DNA of 64,000 nucleotides from Spirochaetales bacterium (GCA_016936555.1 JAFGXR010000020.1:27009-91008); one strand, 5' to 3'; shown: positions 33,990-42,574, counted from the stretch's first letter. Notes: generated by a model from the letters alone, not told the origin. Made by a program: numbers and translations.

Positions 33990-35498
33990 ATGGCAATTGA
34001 AGAGAATATTTTAAACATTGAAGGCGTCAGCAAAAGTTTCCCGGGAGTCAAGGCTCTTGACCGGGTTTCCTTTAATCTGAGGAAGGGCGAAGTACACGCC
34101 CTCCTGGGAGAAAACGGCGCGGGAAAATCGACCCTGATGAAGATCATCGGCGGTATTTATACCAAGGACGAAGGATCCTATGAAGCCTTCGGTGAGAGGA
34201 TCGATGATCTCAATCCCCGGAGAGCCGAAGAGCTGGGTATCGCCATCATCCATCAGGAACTGAATCTCTGCGAGCATCTGACCGTGGCGGAGAATATTTT
34301 TCTGGGACGGGAAGAGGTCCGGTTCGGCATGATCGCCCAGAGGGAACTCAACGGCAGGGCCGATGAAATCCTGAGGCAGCTGAAAATCGACCTGGATCCG
34401 ACCACGCTGATCGAAGATCTGCCCGTGTCGAAAAAGCAGATGGTGGAGATCGCCAAAGCCCTTTCCGTCGATGCGAAGATTCTGATCATGGATGAGCCGA
34501 CCAGCGCTCTGACCGACCGCGAGATCGAAGATCTCTTCCGGATTATCGGAGACCTTAAAAGCCGGGGATGCGGGATCATCTATATTTCGCACAGGCTGGA
34601 AGAGCTGGAACACATTGCCGACCGTATCAGCATTTTCCGCGACGGCCGGTATATTATCACGAAAGATTACAGGGACACCCATCTGGATGAGATCATCTCC
34701 TATATGGTGGGCCGGGAGATCAAAGAAAAGTTTCCCCGTCTGGAGAGGGAGAGGGGCGCCAGGATTCTGGAAGTCAGGAATCTCAATTCCGGCATGGTCC
34801 GCAACGCCAGTTTCGATCTATACGAAGGGGAGATTATAGGTTTCGCCGGGCTGATGGGCGCCGGGCGCACAGAGCTCGTGAGGGCTCTGTTCGGAGCGGA
34901 GCATATCGACTCGGGAGAAATCGTTCTCGACGGGAGGGAGCTCTCCATCCGCTCGCCCAGAAACGCCATTCAGAACGGAATCGTGCTGGGGCCGGAGGAC
35001 CGGAAACTCGAGGGGCTCTGCGGAAAACTCTCGGTCCGGGAAAACATCGGCCTGGCCAATCTCGACAGGATTTCAAATACTCTGGGCGTGGTAAACCGGA
35101 AAAAGGAGCGGAAGCTGGCGGAAGGAGCCATCGGCGATCTGAAAATCAAGACGCCATCGATGGATCAGCTGGCCTTCAATCTTTCGGGAGGGAATCAGCA
35201 GAAAATCGTTGTGGCCAAATGGCTGGTCCGCAATGCCCGGGTCGTCATATTCGATGAACCGACCAGGGGAATCGATGTGGCTGCCAAGGTCAGCATCTAT
35301 AAAATAATGAATCAATTGAAGGAAGCGGGGATCGGTGTCATATTCGTTTCCAGCGAGATGCCCGAAGTTCTGGGCATGAGCGACAGAATCCTGGTAATGT
35401 GCAACGGCCGCATAACCGGAGATCTGCCGGCTGAAGAAGCCACAGGGGACAAAGTTCTCTACTACGCCACCCGTTACGAAGAGGAAGGAAAGATATGA
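33990..35498 (+). CDS. Sugar ABC transporter ATP-binding protein (RbsA/MglA type)
   Basis: A 502-residue protein with two ATPase domains. The N half is complete: GENGAGKST Walker A near residue 45, IIHQELNLCEHLTVAENIFL Q-loop and LIMDEPTSALT Walker B, then YISHRLEEL. Its signature place reads DLPVSKKQMVEIAKA, as is usual for this family. The C half has GLMGAGRTELVRALFG, the signature NLSGGNQQKIVVAKWL and IFDEPTRGIDVAAK. The layout is that of ribose, galactose and xylose importers of the CUT2 group. It overlaps the permease gene by 4 bp. Substrate is not fixed by sequence. Confidence 0.93.
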   Translation: MAIEENILNIEGVSKSFPGVKALDRVSFNLRKGEVHALLGENGAGKSTLMKIIGGIYTKDEGSYEAFGERIDDLNPRRAEELGIAIIHQELNLCEHLTVAENIFLGREEVRFGMIAQRELNGRADEILRQLKIDLDPTTLIEDLPVSKKQMVEIAKALSVDAKILIMDEPTSALTDREIEDLFRIIGDLKSRGCGIIYISHRLEELEHIADRISIFRDGRYIITKDYRDTHLDEIISYMVGREIKEKFPRLERERGARILEVRNLNSGMVRNASFDLYEGEIIGFAGLMGAGRTELVRALFGAEHIDSGEIVLDGRELSIRSPRNAIQNGIVLGPEDRKLEGLCGKLSVRENIGLANLDRISNTLGVVNRKKERKLAEGAIGDLKIKTPSMDQLAFNLSGGNQQKIVVAKWLVRNARVVIFDEPTRGIDVAAKVSIYKIMNQLKEAGIGVIFVSSEMPEVLGMSDRILVMCNGRITGDLPAEEATGDKVLYYATRYEEEGKI

Positions 35499-36574
35499 AA
35501 AGCGGATACAGGGGGAGGAGATCAGTCCTTCAGAGAATTCTGGCAACCAGGGGCATCGGACAGGTCATCAGCGTTTCAATAGCCCTGATCATCATGTCCA
35601 TTATTTTCGGGGTCATCAATCCGGCTTTTTTCTCCCGGGAGAATACGCTTAATCTGCTCCGGCAGGTGGTACCCATACTCATTATCGGAATGGGGCAGTC
35701 CTATGTCCTCATCACCGGGGGGATAGACCTCTCCATCGGTTCGGTCGCCGGCATGAGCTGCATGCTCAGCGCCACCCTTATGACCCGGGGCGGGCTGAGT
35801 CCCGTCCCCGTGATATTCATCACCCTCCTAGCCAGCGCTACGGTGGGGCTGATCAACGGACTGCTTGTGGCCAAAACGAAACTGCCCGCTTTTATCGCCA
35901 CTCTGGGCACCATGATCATTGCCAGGGGGATCGCCCAGCTGTCCAACGGCAATATGAACACAGACGGAATTCCCGCAACGGCGGATACATTCAAAGAGGT
36001 TTTTTACTACGGAGAGACTTTCGGACTCTATAACCCCGTATGGATAGGGATCTTCCTCTTCGTTCTGTTCAATTTTATCCTCAGCCGCACCAGAACCGGG
36101 CGCTATACCTATGCGATCGGAAGCAATTACGAAGCGGCCAAGCTGTCGGGCGTCAATGTCGTGGCGGCGGAAACTCTGGTATACGTTTTCAGCGCCTTCC
36201 TCGCCGGCGTTCTGGGACTGATTCTCACCGCCCAGAGCGGTATGGGAACCATGAACGCCGGAACAGGTTACGAGCTCAATGCCGTGGCGGCTTCGGTTAT
36301 CGGGGGCGTGAGCACTATGGGCGGTCAGGGACTGCTTTTCGGTACGGTTATCGGCTCCTTTATATGGGGAGTATTAAATAACGGTTTACAGTTTGCCGGC
36401 GCACCGCTGGCTTTGAGAAATCTGGTTATCGGCGTCGTCGTCATCATCTCTGTTCTGATCGACAGAGTGGCCCGGAGCGGAAAAGTGGATCTTTCGAAGC
36501 TGGTGAAAAGCATCGGACGTAAATTCAATAAAACGGAGGAAAGTGATGAAGAAAAAATTACTGAGCTTACTTAG
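35495..36574 (+). CDS. Sugar ABC transporter permease (RbsC/MglC type)
   Basis: A 359-residue inner-membrane permease with about eight to ten hydrophobic segments. Family signatures include GMGQSYVLITGGIDLSIGSV near residue 70, LPAFIATLGTMIIARGIAQL, and YAIGSNYEAAKLSGVNV, the ATPase-coupling loop. AVAASVIGGVSTMGGQG and GTVIGSFIWGVLNNG lie near the C terminus. It belongs to the BPD_transp_2 CUT2 permeases. It overlaps the binding-protein gene by 29 bp. Confidence 0.94.
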   Translation: MKSGYRGRRSVLQRILATRGIGQVISVSIALIIMSIIFGVINPAFFSRENTLNLLRQVVPILIIGMGQSYVLITGGIDLSIGSVAGMSCMLSATLMTRGGLSPVPVIFITLLASATVGLINGLLVAKTKLPAFIATLGTMIIARGIAQLSNGNMNTDGIPATADTFKEVFYYGETFGLYNPVWIGIFLFVLFNFILSRTRTGRYTYAIGSNYEAAKLSGVNVVAAETLVYVFSAFLAGVLGLILTAQSGMGTMNAGTGYELNAVAASVIGGVSTMGGQGLLFGTVIGSFIWGVLNNGLQFAGAPLALRNLVIGVVVIISVLIDRVARSGKVDLSKLVKSIGRKFNKTEESDEEKITELT

Positions 36575-37478
36575 TGTCATGATCGCAGGATTCATGCTGA
36601 TCGGCTGCGGATCGGGAAAAGAGGAAATGAGCAGTGCCGCGGCACCGGTCGAAAAAGCGAAGACGGTTTACCTGATTACCATGGATAAAATGGACCAGCA
36701 CTGGGTCGCTGTTGACAAGGGCGCCAAAACAATGGCTTCGGCTTTGGGACTCAACTACAAATGGGACGCCCCCGATGTGAAGGACAACGCCAAGCAGATC
36801 GAAGCGGTTAACAATGCTGTCGCCGATAATGCGGATCTTATCCTCCTGGCGGCCAATGACCCCAACGCAATTTCCGCTGCGGTCAAGAATGCCAAGGCAA
36901 AAGGCGTGAAGATCATCTATGTCGACTCGCCCGCCAATGAGCCGGCTATCGCGACCCTTTCGACTAACAATACCCAGGCCGGAGCTCTGGCCGGGGAAAC
37001 CATGCTCGCCGAACTGGCGGCCAAAGGCGTGACTTCCGGAAAAATCGGAATCATCGGTGTCAACACAGCCACCAATTCGACGATGAGCCGGGAAAACGGA
37101 TTCAGAGCGGTTATGGAAGCGGCGGGATTCTCTATCATGACGACGGAGTATAAAGACGGCGATGCGGCGGCTTCCCAGGAAGCGGCGACAGGTTTCATTA
37201 CGGGCAACGGCGATCTGGTCGGTCTCTTCGGAACAAACGAAGGTTCGACAGTGGGTGTCGGAAATGCGATCAAAGCTTCCGGCAAGGGAATCATCGGTGT
37301 CGGATTCGATAAGTCCAGCGCCATTGAAGGACTTCTGAAAGACGGAAGTCTCAAAGCCGCCATGGCACAGAATCCCTTTACTATGGGTTACCTCGGCGTT
37401 GCCCAGGCCTATGCCGCGCTAAACGGAGCGAGCACAGGACCGGCTGTAATCGATACAGGGGTAGCCGTTCTGAGATAA
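36546..37478 (+). CDS. Sugar ABC transporter substrate-binding lipoprotein (RbsB type)
   Basis: A 310-residue periplasmic binding protein of the Peripla_BP_4 (ribose/galactose) family. It has a lipoprotein signal with lipobox LIGC, then a low-complexity spacer. The mature fold begins TVYLITMDKMDQHWVAVDKG, followed by KQIEAVNNAVADNADLILLA, the hinge and ligand-binding VDSPAN, and GLFGTNEGSTVGVGNAI. The ATG at 36546 follows GGAGG at a good distance; a GTG three bases earlier is less likely. A terminator follows, closing the six-gene operon. The ligand could be a hexose, pentose or oligosaccharide; the mannoside genes nearby are a hint only. Confidence 0.93.
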   Translation: MKKKLLSLLSVMIAGFMLIGCGSGKEEMSSAAAPVEKAKTVYLITMDKMDQHWVAVDKGAKTMASALGLNYKWDAPDVKDNAKQIEAVNNAVADNADLILLAANDPNAISAAVKNAKAKGVKIIYVDSPANEPAIATLSTNNTQAGALAGETMLAELAAKGVTSGKIGIIGVNTATNSTMSRENGFRAVMEAAGFSIMTTEYKDGDAAASQEAATGFITGNGDLVGLFGTNEGSTVGVGNAIKASGKGIIGVGFDKSSAIEGLLKDGSLKAAMAQNPFTMGYLGVAQAYAALNGASTGPAVIDTGVAVLR

Positions 37479-37499
37479 TATAAGATTTTCCTTTTTTTC

Positions 37500-37527
37500 T
37501 CCCCGGTCGAAAGGTCGGGGTTTTTTG
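37500..37527 (+). terminator. Intrinsic terminator of the sugar transport operon
   Basis: CCCCG and CGGGG pair around GTCGAAAGGT, followed by TTTTTTGTTT. It lies 22 bases after the binding-protein stop codon. Confidence 0.8.
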
Positions 37528-37576
37528 TTTATAAGTGTTTTTCCCCTTTGACACGGGAAGGGAAAGGGATTATTAA

Positions 37577-37591
37577 TTAGTAAATTACTAA
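37577..37591. promoter_or_regulatory. TTAGTAA palindrome, candidate operator
   Basis: TTAGTAA-A-TTACTAA is a perfect 15-bp palindrome, followed by another half site TTAGTAA (37593-37599) just before the AGGAG ribosome-binding site of the next gene. Its place across the expected promoter region suggests a repressor site. No regulator in the window can be matched to it. Confidence 0.4.
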
Positions 37592-37609
37592 TTTAGTAAA
37601 GGAGTAAAT

Positions 37610-38095
37610 ATGAAGATACCGGCAGACCTGAAACACAAACCTGTTATAGTTTCAGAAGATTACGATAAAATAGACGGTCGAAAATCAGGCAGCACAGACG
37701 CCAAAGGACTCTCGCTGGGGCTGGCCCAGTGGAACGACAGGGGGAATGTGGATATCTCAGCCAAGATCTGGCGCCATACCGGGGAGAAATGGTCCAGGCA
37801 GTCGGAGGAGCTGCCCTTTCACCGGGTGCTGGATCTGGCTATCATGATCGGCCGGGCCAAGCTCTTTTTCCAGGAGCGCTACCATATGAACGAAAGGGAC
37901 TATCCCGGATACCCCGATCTGGACCGCATCGGCCTGCAGGGCGGCGCCATGAATTTTTCCATCTGCACCGATAATGACAGACTGGAGGAGGACATCAAAC
38001 TCTTTGATGAGTGTCTCCACAAGGACGATGAAATCCTCAGCGAACGGATGCGGGTTCTCGGCGGCATCCTGAAAGAACTGGGAATGGTCCGTTGA
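37610..38095 (+). CDS. DUF6530-like protein
   Basis: A 161-residue soluble protein that starts MKIPADLKHKPVIVSEDYDK and contains STDAKGLSLGLAQWNDRG, then DISAKIWRHTGEKWSRQSEE and LPFHRVLDLAIMIGRA. This pattern matches a conserved bacterial family that I know as DUF6530; no function is established. The Arg/His-rich centre could be a binding surface. It has a strong AAAGGAG site and a palindrome in its promoter. It overlaps the next small gene by 4 bp, so the two form a pair. Confidence 0.7.
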   Translation: MKIPADLKHKPVIVSEDYDKIDGRKSGSTDAKGLSLGLAQWNDRGNVDISAKIWRHTGEKWSRQSEELPFHRVLDLAIMIGRAKLFFQERYHMNERDYPGYPDLDRIGLQGGAMNFSICTDNDRLEEDIKLFDECLHKDDEILSERMRVLGGILKELGMVR

Positions 38096-38316
38096 TAGTA
38101 CCCTACGGGGAATACACCCTCGAACCGCTGCCGAAAAAGGTGCGGTCCGGGAGGTATTCCGTCCAGGTGAAAATCTCCCGGATTGTCGGCGGAGAACGGA
38201 AATCCCTTCGCTTCTCAGCTGATGATGGTATTCACTACATCCTGGAGATCGAAGCGGCCAAAGAGGCTGTCAATCTGGGGAAAAATCTTATAGACAGAGG
38301 GCTTGCCGGTTTCTGA
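38092..38316 (+). CDS. Small protein, HlyU-like fold possible
   Basis: A 74-residue protein beginning with TTG inside the stop of the preceding gene (TTGA overlap). The sequence YTLEPLPKKVRSGRYSVQVK, then ISRIVGGERKSLRFSADDG, and a C-terminal helix EIEAAKEAVNLGKNLID resembles small beta-rich proteins of the HlyU/CV_2116 type, in which a short antiparallel sheet is followed by a helix. The likeness is weak. Coupling to the DUF6530-like gene suggests the two products act together. Confidence 0.5.
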   Translation: MIVPYGEYTLEPLPKKVRSGRYSVQVKISRIVGGERKSLRFSADDGIHYILEIEAAKEAVNLGKNLIDRGLAGF

Positions 38317-38340
38317 ACCGTACCCTATTATTTATAAAGT

Positions 38341-39231
38341 ATGCCGGGAAAAGAGAGGATTTTGATTGTCGATGACAGTTCCACCATGCTCAGTTTTATG
38401 GAATCTGTCTGTATCGATCAGGGTTACGATGTAGCCAGAGCCGAATCGGGATTGCAGGCCATTGTGGAACTCAAGCGCAATCCCTCCTTTCAGGCCATTG
38501 TCATTGACTGGCATATGCCGGAGATGAACGGCATCGATCTTCTCGAAAAGATAAAGGGTGATAAGCGGTGGAAAAACATTCCCGTTGTTATGCAGACCGG
38601 CAACCGCGATAAAGCCGATGTTCTCCGGGGCATCCGCTCCGGGGCTTATTTTTATCTGACTAAGCCCTATACGGAAAGGGACTTCCGCCACATTCTTATC
38701 TGCGCCGTGGAAGAGTACAATATCCAGAAGCGTCTCCGCCTCGCCGAAGAGAGGATGAGCAGTGATATCACGCCTTTTCTCGACAGCGGATCCTTCAGTT
38801 TCAGAACTTTTGACGAAGCGACGGTTGTCGCGGCCTGGCTGAGCCGGTTTTCCCGGAAGGATAATATCGCCATCGGGTTGGAAGAGCTCTTTAAAAACGG
38901 GATAGAGCATGGCAATCTCCGGATTTACTATAATAAAAAAACAGAATATCTCGAAGAAGATATCTACGAAGCGGAAATCGAACGGCGGCTGGAATTGCCT
39001 GAAAACCGCGGCAAATATGTCAAGGTAGATTTTGAAAGGAAAAACAATTCAGTCGATGTCCGCATCAAGGATATGGGAGAGGGATTCGACTATGAAGTCT
39101 ATCTAGATTTTTCTCCCGAACGCGTTTACGACCTGCACGGCAGAGGAATCGCCATTGCCAATAATCACGTATTCGACAGTCTCGAGTATCTGGGCAGCGG
39201 AAGTGAGGTCATTGCCCGTTTTGCCATCTGA
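38341..39231 (+). CDS. Receiver domain fused to a RsbW-like ATPase domain
   Basis: A 296-residue signalling protein. The receiver (1-125) has VDDS, phospho-acceptor Asp56 in VIDWHMPEMNG, Thr in MQTGN and Lys in LTKPYTERD. The C-terminal 150 residues form a GHKL ATPase of the anti-sigma type, with an N box GLEELFKNGIEHGN, G1 motif IKDMGEGFDYEV and G2 motif HGRGIAIANN. It lacks a histidine phosphotransfer domain. Such proteins may act as phosphorylation-controlled serine kinases in partner switching. The ATG has no clear Shine-Dalgarno but sits 24 bp after the previous gene. Confidence 0.8.
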   Translation: MPGKERILIVDDSSTMLSFMESVCIDQGYDVARAESGLQAIVELKRNPSFQAIVIDWHMPEMNGIDLLEKIKGDKRWKNIPVVMQTGNRDKADVLRGIRSGAYFYLTKPYTERDFRHILICAVEEYNIQKRLRLAEERMSSDITPFLDSGSFSFRTFDEATVVAAWLSRFSRKDNIAIGLEELFKNGIEHGNLRIYYNKKTEYLEEDIYEAEIERRLELPENRGKYVKVDFERKNNSVDVRIKDMGEGFDYEVYLDFSPERVYDLHGRGIAIANNHVFDSLEYLGSGSEVIARFAI

Positions 39232-39255
39232 TGAGATACTGTAACCGGAGGCTCC

Positions 39256-39822
39256 ATGATAAAGAACGGAAAAATTGCAGACAGATATTCATGGTTCAAT
39301 GAGCCGGAATACGAGGTAGCCGGGAATCGGCTGAAAATAACGACATCGCCCGATACGGATTTCTGGCAGAGAACCCATTACGGCTTCAGGCGGGATAACG
39401 GGCATTGCCTCCTCACGGCGGCCAGCGGCGATTTCACTCTGACGGTGAGGACCGAATTCGCCGGGAACAGACAGTACGACCAATGCGGCCTTATGATCCG
39501 TCTCGATGAGGAAAACTGGATCAAGGCCTCCACGGAATATGAAACGGCCGACCATTCCCGGCTCGGCTCCGTTGTGACGAACAAAGGGTATTCCGATTGG
39601 GCCACTGTCGATATCTACGGCGGAGTCACCGTCATGTGGTACCGCATCCGCAAGGAGAGCCAGGACTTTTTCCTGGATTATTCAAAGGACGGGAAGGACT
39701 GGCATCAGCTGAGAATCGCCCATCTCCATGAAGCATTCTCAGAGCTTTATGTCGGCGTATACGCCTGCAGCCCTATGGAAAGTTCTTTTACCGCCTTTTT
39801 TGACAACTACTTCCTGGAGTGA
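39256..39822 (+). CDS. DUF1349 concanavalin-like protein
   Basis: A 188-residue beta-sandwich protein of the DUF1349 family. Seen: WFNEPEYEVAGNRLKITTSP near the start, DTDFWQRTHYGF, GDFTLTVRTEF with YDQCGLMIRLDEENWIKAST, and SVVTNKGYSDWATVDIYGG. No signal peptide, so it is cytoplasmic. Members resemble laminarinase-like carbohydrate-binding folds, but no activity is known for this one. A GGAGG site precedes the ATG. Confidence 0.85.
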   Translation: MIKNGKIADRYSWFNEPEYEVAGNRLKITTSPDTDFWQRTHYGFRRDNGHCLLTAASGDFTLTVRTEFAGNRQYDQCGLMIRLDEENWIKASTEYETADHSRLGSVVTNKGYSDWATVDIYGGVTVMWYRIRKESQDFFLDYSKDGKDWHQLRIAHLHEAFSELYVGVYACSPMESSFTAFFDNYFLE

Positions 39823-39829
39823 AACAATA

Positions 39830-40342
39830 ATGCCGACCATGTATGAAATCTATGACAGACATTCTTATGAATACGATGAGCTTCTGCGCCATGAAGACCA
39901 TGAAAAGAATCTTCCGGCAAAAATGAATGAGCTGTTTGATTTCCGGGGGAAAACTGTTCTCGAATTCGGAACGGGAACCGGTCGACTGACCGCCATATAC
40001 GCCCCGTCAGCCGGAAAAATTTTCTGCTTTGACCGGTCAGGCAATATGCTCGACAAAGCGAAGAACAATCTGAGCGGGTTCAGCGAAAAAATAATATTCG
40101 GTTTTTGCGACAACAATGAAATCGGGATGCTGGAGGAGACTGGGGATTTCCTCATCGAGGGGTGGAGCTTCGGTCATACCGTCTCCGATTATGAAGAAGG
40201 CTCTGCAGAAGAAGCCGCGCGTATCTGTGGTTTCTTCTTCGGGCCGGAGATGGAAGCGTCCATCCGGCGGAAAAGATCAGCAATTGTTAAGGAGTACACC
40301 GGCGTCTGGTACAAAAGACCGCCTGGCGACAAGGAGTTATAG
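39830..40342 (+). CDS. Methyltransferase with an apparent internal deletion
   Basis: A 170-residue protein. The first 110 residues form the start of a class I SAM-dependent methyltransferase: TVLEFGTGTGRLT (43-54) is motif I and FCFDRSGNMLDKAKNNL carries the acidic residue of motif II. After EGWSFGHTVSD (110-120) the chain jumps to EEGSAEEAARICGFFFGPEM, which in full-length relatives lies near the C terminus, about 80 residues later. The part for strands 5-7 seems to be missing while the frame is kept. It may be inactive. Start chosen at 39830; an upstream in-frame ATG overlaps the DUF1349 gene. Confidence 0.65.
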   Translation: MPTMYEIYDRHSYEYDELLRHEDHEKNLPAKMNELFDFRGKTVLEFGTGTGRLTAIYAPSAGKIFCFDRSGNMLDKAKNNLSGFSEKIIFGFCDNNEIGMLEETGDFLIEGWSFGHTVSDYEEGSAEEAARICGFFFGPEMEASIRRKRSAIVKEYTGVWYKRPPGDKEL

Positions 40343-40345
40343 AAT

Positions 40346-40801
40346 ATGCAGATTCAGGCATCCAAAGTTAAGGAATATATAGATCAGATACCCGAAGAGA
40401 GAAAAGAGGCGTATCTGAAAATCCGTCAGACCATACTCGATAATCTGCCTGAGGGATTCGCAGAGGAGATGAGCTACGGCATGCCGGGATTTGTGGTTCC
40501 CCATTCCATTTATCCCGCGGGGTATCACTGTAAACCCGAGGAGCCTCTTCCCTTTATCAGTCTGGCTTCCCGGAAAAATTTCATCGCCCTCTATCATATG
40601 GGAATCTACTCCGATGAAAAACTTCTGAACTGGTTCCGGGAGGAGTACGGCAAAGCCTGCCGGACGAAGTTGGACATGGGCAAGAGCTGCATCAGACTGA
40701 AGAAGATGGATGACATACCCTATAAACTTATAGGCGATCTGGCTTCGAAAATGACAGTTGACCAGTGGATTGATATTTACGAGTCATCTGTGAAAAAATA
40801 G
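40346..40801 (+). CDS. DUF1801 family protein
   Basis: A 151-residue protein of the DUF1801 (YdhG) family. Seen: IDQIPEERKEAYLKIRQTI, FAEEMSYGMPGFVVPHSIYP, then FISLASRKNFIALYHMGIYS and TKLDMGKSCIRLKKMDDIPY, the family pattern throughout. The fold resembles a small alpha/beta binding domain, and the function is unknown; members often sit beside regulators or enzymes of stress response. AAGGAG lies upstream at good spacing. Confidence 0.85.
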   Translation: MQIQASKVKEYIDQIPEERKEAYLKIRQTILDNLPEGFAEEMSYGMPGFVVPHSIYPAGYHCKPEEPLPFISLASRKNFIALYHMGIYSDEKLLNWFREEYGKACRTKLDMGKSCIRLKKMDDIPYKLIGDLASKMTVDQWIDIYESSVKK

Positions 40802-40807
40802 TCCTCT

Positions 40808-41458
40808 ATGAAGAATGACGAAATCATCGCTTTGACAGAGGAATACGTCCGTAAGGAAATGACCGGCGCCGAAGGCGGACACGACTGGTGGCATACCGAC
40901 AGAGTGCGGAATCTGGCTGTTCAAATCAATAAAAGGGAAAAAGCCGATTCCTTCATAGTCGAACTGGGGGCTTTGCTTCACGATATCGCCGACTCGAAAT
41001 TTCACGGCGGGGACGAATCGGTAGGACCGGCCGCCGCCGGAACTTTTCTTGAATCGCTCGGTGTTGATGCAAAGACCATAGAACATATAAAGAATATCAT
41101 CACCCATATCTCGTTCAAGGGGGGAGGGGAACAGCTTTTCCGGTCACCCGAGCTGGATATCATTCAGGATGCCGACCGCCTCGATGCTCTGGGCGCTGTG
41201 GGGATTGCCAGAACCTTCAACTACGGAGGATTTAAAAACCGGGAGATCTACAATCCCTCGATCCCTCCGAACCTCCAAATGAGCCGGGAGGAATACAAGA
41301 ACAGCACGGCTCCGACAATCAATCATTTCTACGAAAAGCTGCTCCTGCTCAAAGACAGAATGAACACGGAAACGGGACGGAAGATGGCCCGGCACCGCCA
41401 TGATTTTCTGGAAACTTTTCTCGATGAATTCTTCCGGGAGTGGGAGGGTGAACTGTGA
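40808..41458 (+). CDS. HD-domain phosphohydrolase
   Basis: A 216-residue metal-dependent phosphohydrolase of the HD superfamily, similar to the YedJ/YpgQ group. GGHDWWHTDRVRNLAVQI gives the first histidine (about residue 29), LLHDIADSKFHGG the HD pair at 58-59, and QDADRLDALGAVGIARTF the distal Asp. Members of this group are small phosphatases acting on nucleotides or pyrophosphate, and the substrate here is unknown. No clear Shine-Dalgarno; it follows the DUF1801 gene by 6 bp and overlaps the next gene by 4 bp. Confidence 0.85.
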   Translation: MKNDEIIALTEEYVRKEMTGAEGGHDWWHTDRVRNLAVQINKREKADSFIVELGALLHDIADSKFHGGDESVGPAAAGTFLESLGVDAKTIEHIKNIITHISFKGGGEQLFRSPELDIIQDADRLDALGAVGIARTFNYGGFKNREIYNPSIPPNLQMSREEYKNSTAPTINHFYEKLLLLKDRMNTETGRKMARHRHDFLETFLDEFFREWEGEL

Positions 41459-41712
41459 CCTGCCGGATGGGCTGCGGAGCCTGCTGCATCGCCATATCCA
41501 TATCTTCTCCCATTCCCGGAATGCCCGAAGGAAAGAAAGCCGGTGAAAGATGCATTCATCTGGACGAAAGCTATGGATGCCGTATTCACGGGCGCGAAGA
41601 CTACCCGAAGGTCTGCCGCGAACTGAGGCCCGACCGGGAGATGTGCGGGGAGACCAGAGAGCAGGCTATGGCCTATCTGGAAGAGCTGGAGAGACTTACA
41701 GCACCAGGCTGA
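41455..41712 (+). CDS. YkgJ-type cysteine-cluster protein
   Basis: An 85-residue protein with seven cysteines: CRMGCGACCIAISISS at the N terminus, then RCIHLDESYGCRIHGRED, PKVCRELRP and MCGE. This is the YkgJ/CxxCxxCC zinc- or iron-sulfur-binding family, whose members are widespread and not understood. It starts with GTG inside the end of the HD gene (GTGA overlap), so the two are translationally coupled. Its 3' end overlaps the convergent diguanylate cyclase gene by 17 bp. Confidence 0.82.
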   Translation: MTCRMGCGACCIAISISSPIPGMPEGKKAGERCIHLDESYGCRIHGREDYPKVCRELRPDREMCGETREQAMAYLEELERLTAPG

Positions 41713-42574
41713 ATCCCTTTCCTCCGTTTTTGACCCGGTAAAGCGCCTTGTCCGCTTCTATGATCAACTCTTCGGCGCTCATCCCCTTGCGGTAAGCGGC
41801 TCCGCCGTAACTTCCGTTTATAGGAATCATGCCGGGCAGCTCGATTTTCAGCGATGCCAGTTTATTGAGATACTGGAAACAGCGTTCCTTACCGGTATCG
41901 GGAAATATAAGGCAGAACTCGTCACCGCCGAAACGGCCCAGAGTATCTTTTTTCCGGATCCTCTCCAGTATGGTGTCCACGAATAATATCAGGGCCCTGT
42001 CTCCGGTCATATGGCCGTAATTGTTATTGATGTTGCGGAAGTCGTCGAGGTCGCACATGGCCAGGCAGAAAGGATTTTCATCATAGGCAGCCATCTCGAT
42101 TCTTCCTTTCAGGATATTCATGAAGTGTTTTTTATTGACCGCTCCGGTCAAGGTATCATGAGTCGCCGTGTATTCCAGCTCCGCCTGTATCTTCCAGTGT
42201 TCCAGGGCGTTGTACAAGGTCCGAGAGAGGAGCGATCCCTGGTTGAGGTATTCCTTGCTCAGGTAATCGCTGGCGCCGGCTTCTATGCTTTGAAGGAGAA
42301 GATTGTCATCATCGTGTCCTGTCAGTATCACAAAAGGAATGGTGCGGATCTCGTTTTTCAGGATGCGCATGGTCGAATCCCTGGTACTGTCAGGCAGTTC
42401 GAGATCGGCGAGCAGAATATCAAAATGTCCCGAGTCCTTCAGCTTCAGGGCCTCTTCCATACACTCCGTGAAGGTCATCCTGTATTTCCAGATTTTTGAC
42501 TTATCGAGCTGATTTTTTACAACTTCCTGTACGTATCTGTCATCATCCAGTATCAGAACACGAATTTCATCCAT
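41696..42574 (-). CDS. Response regulator diguanylate cyclase (REC-GGDEF)
   Basis: A 292-residue protein that should make cyclic di-GMP when phosphorylated. The receiver (1-125) has ILDDD and the acceptor Asp57 in LLADLELPD. The GGDEF domain has the active motif GGDEF (216-220) and an RxxD product-inhibition site at 207-210, five residues before it, so feedback control is expected. The start at 42574 is chosen because the receiver begins there; a TATAAT (42586-42581 on the minus strand) ends exactly six bases before the ATG, suggesting a leaderless message. The kinase partner is not obvious. Confidence 0.9.
   Translation of the reverse strand: MDEIRVLILDDDRYVQEVVKNQLDKSKIWKYRMTFTECMEEALKLKDSGHFDILLADLELPDSTRDSTMRILKNEIRTIPFVILTGHDDDNLLLQSIEAGASDYLSKEYLNQGSLLSRTLYNALEHWKIQAELEYTATHDTLTGAVNKKHFMNILKGRIEMAAYDENPFCLAMCDLDDFRNINNNYGHMTGDRALILFVDTILERIRKKDTLGRFGGDEFCLIFPDTGKERCFQYLNKLASLKIELPGMIPINGSYGGAAYRKGMSAEELIIEADKALYRVKNGGKGFSLVL

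Noticed and set aside
33990..35498. Idea that the RbsA-type gene is also degenerate like its neighbour
   Set aside because: Its Walker A (GENGAGKST) and Walker B (MDEPTSALT, FDEPTRGID) and the C-terminal SGGNQQK signature are intact.
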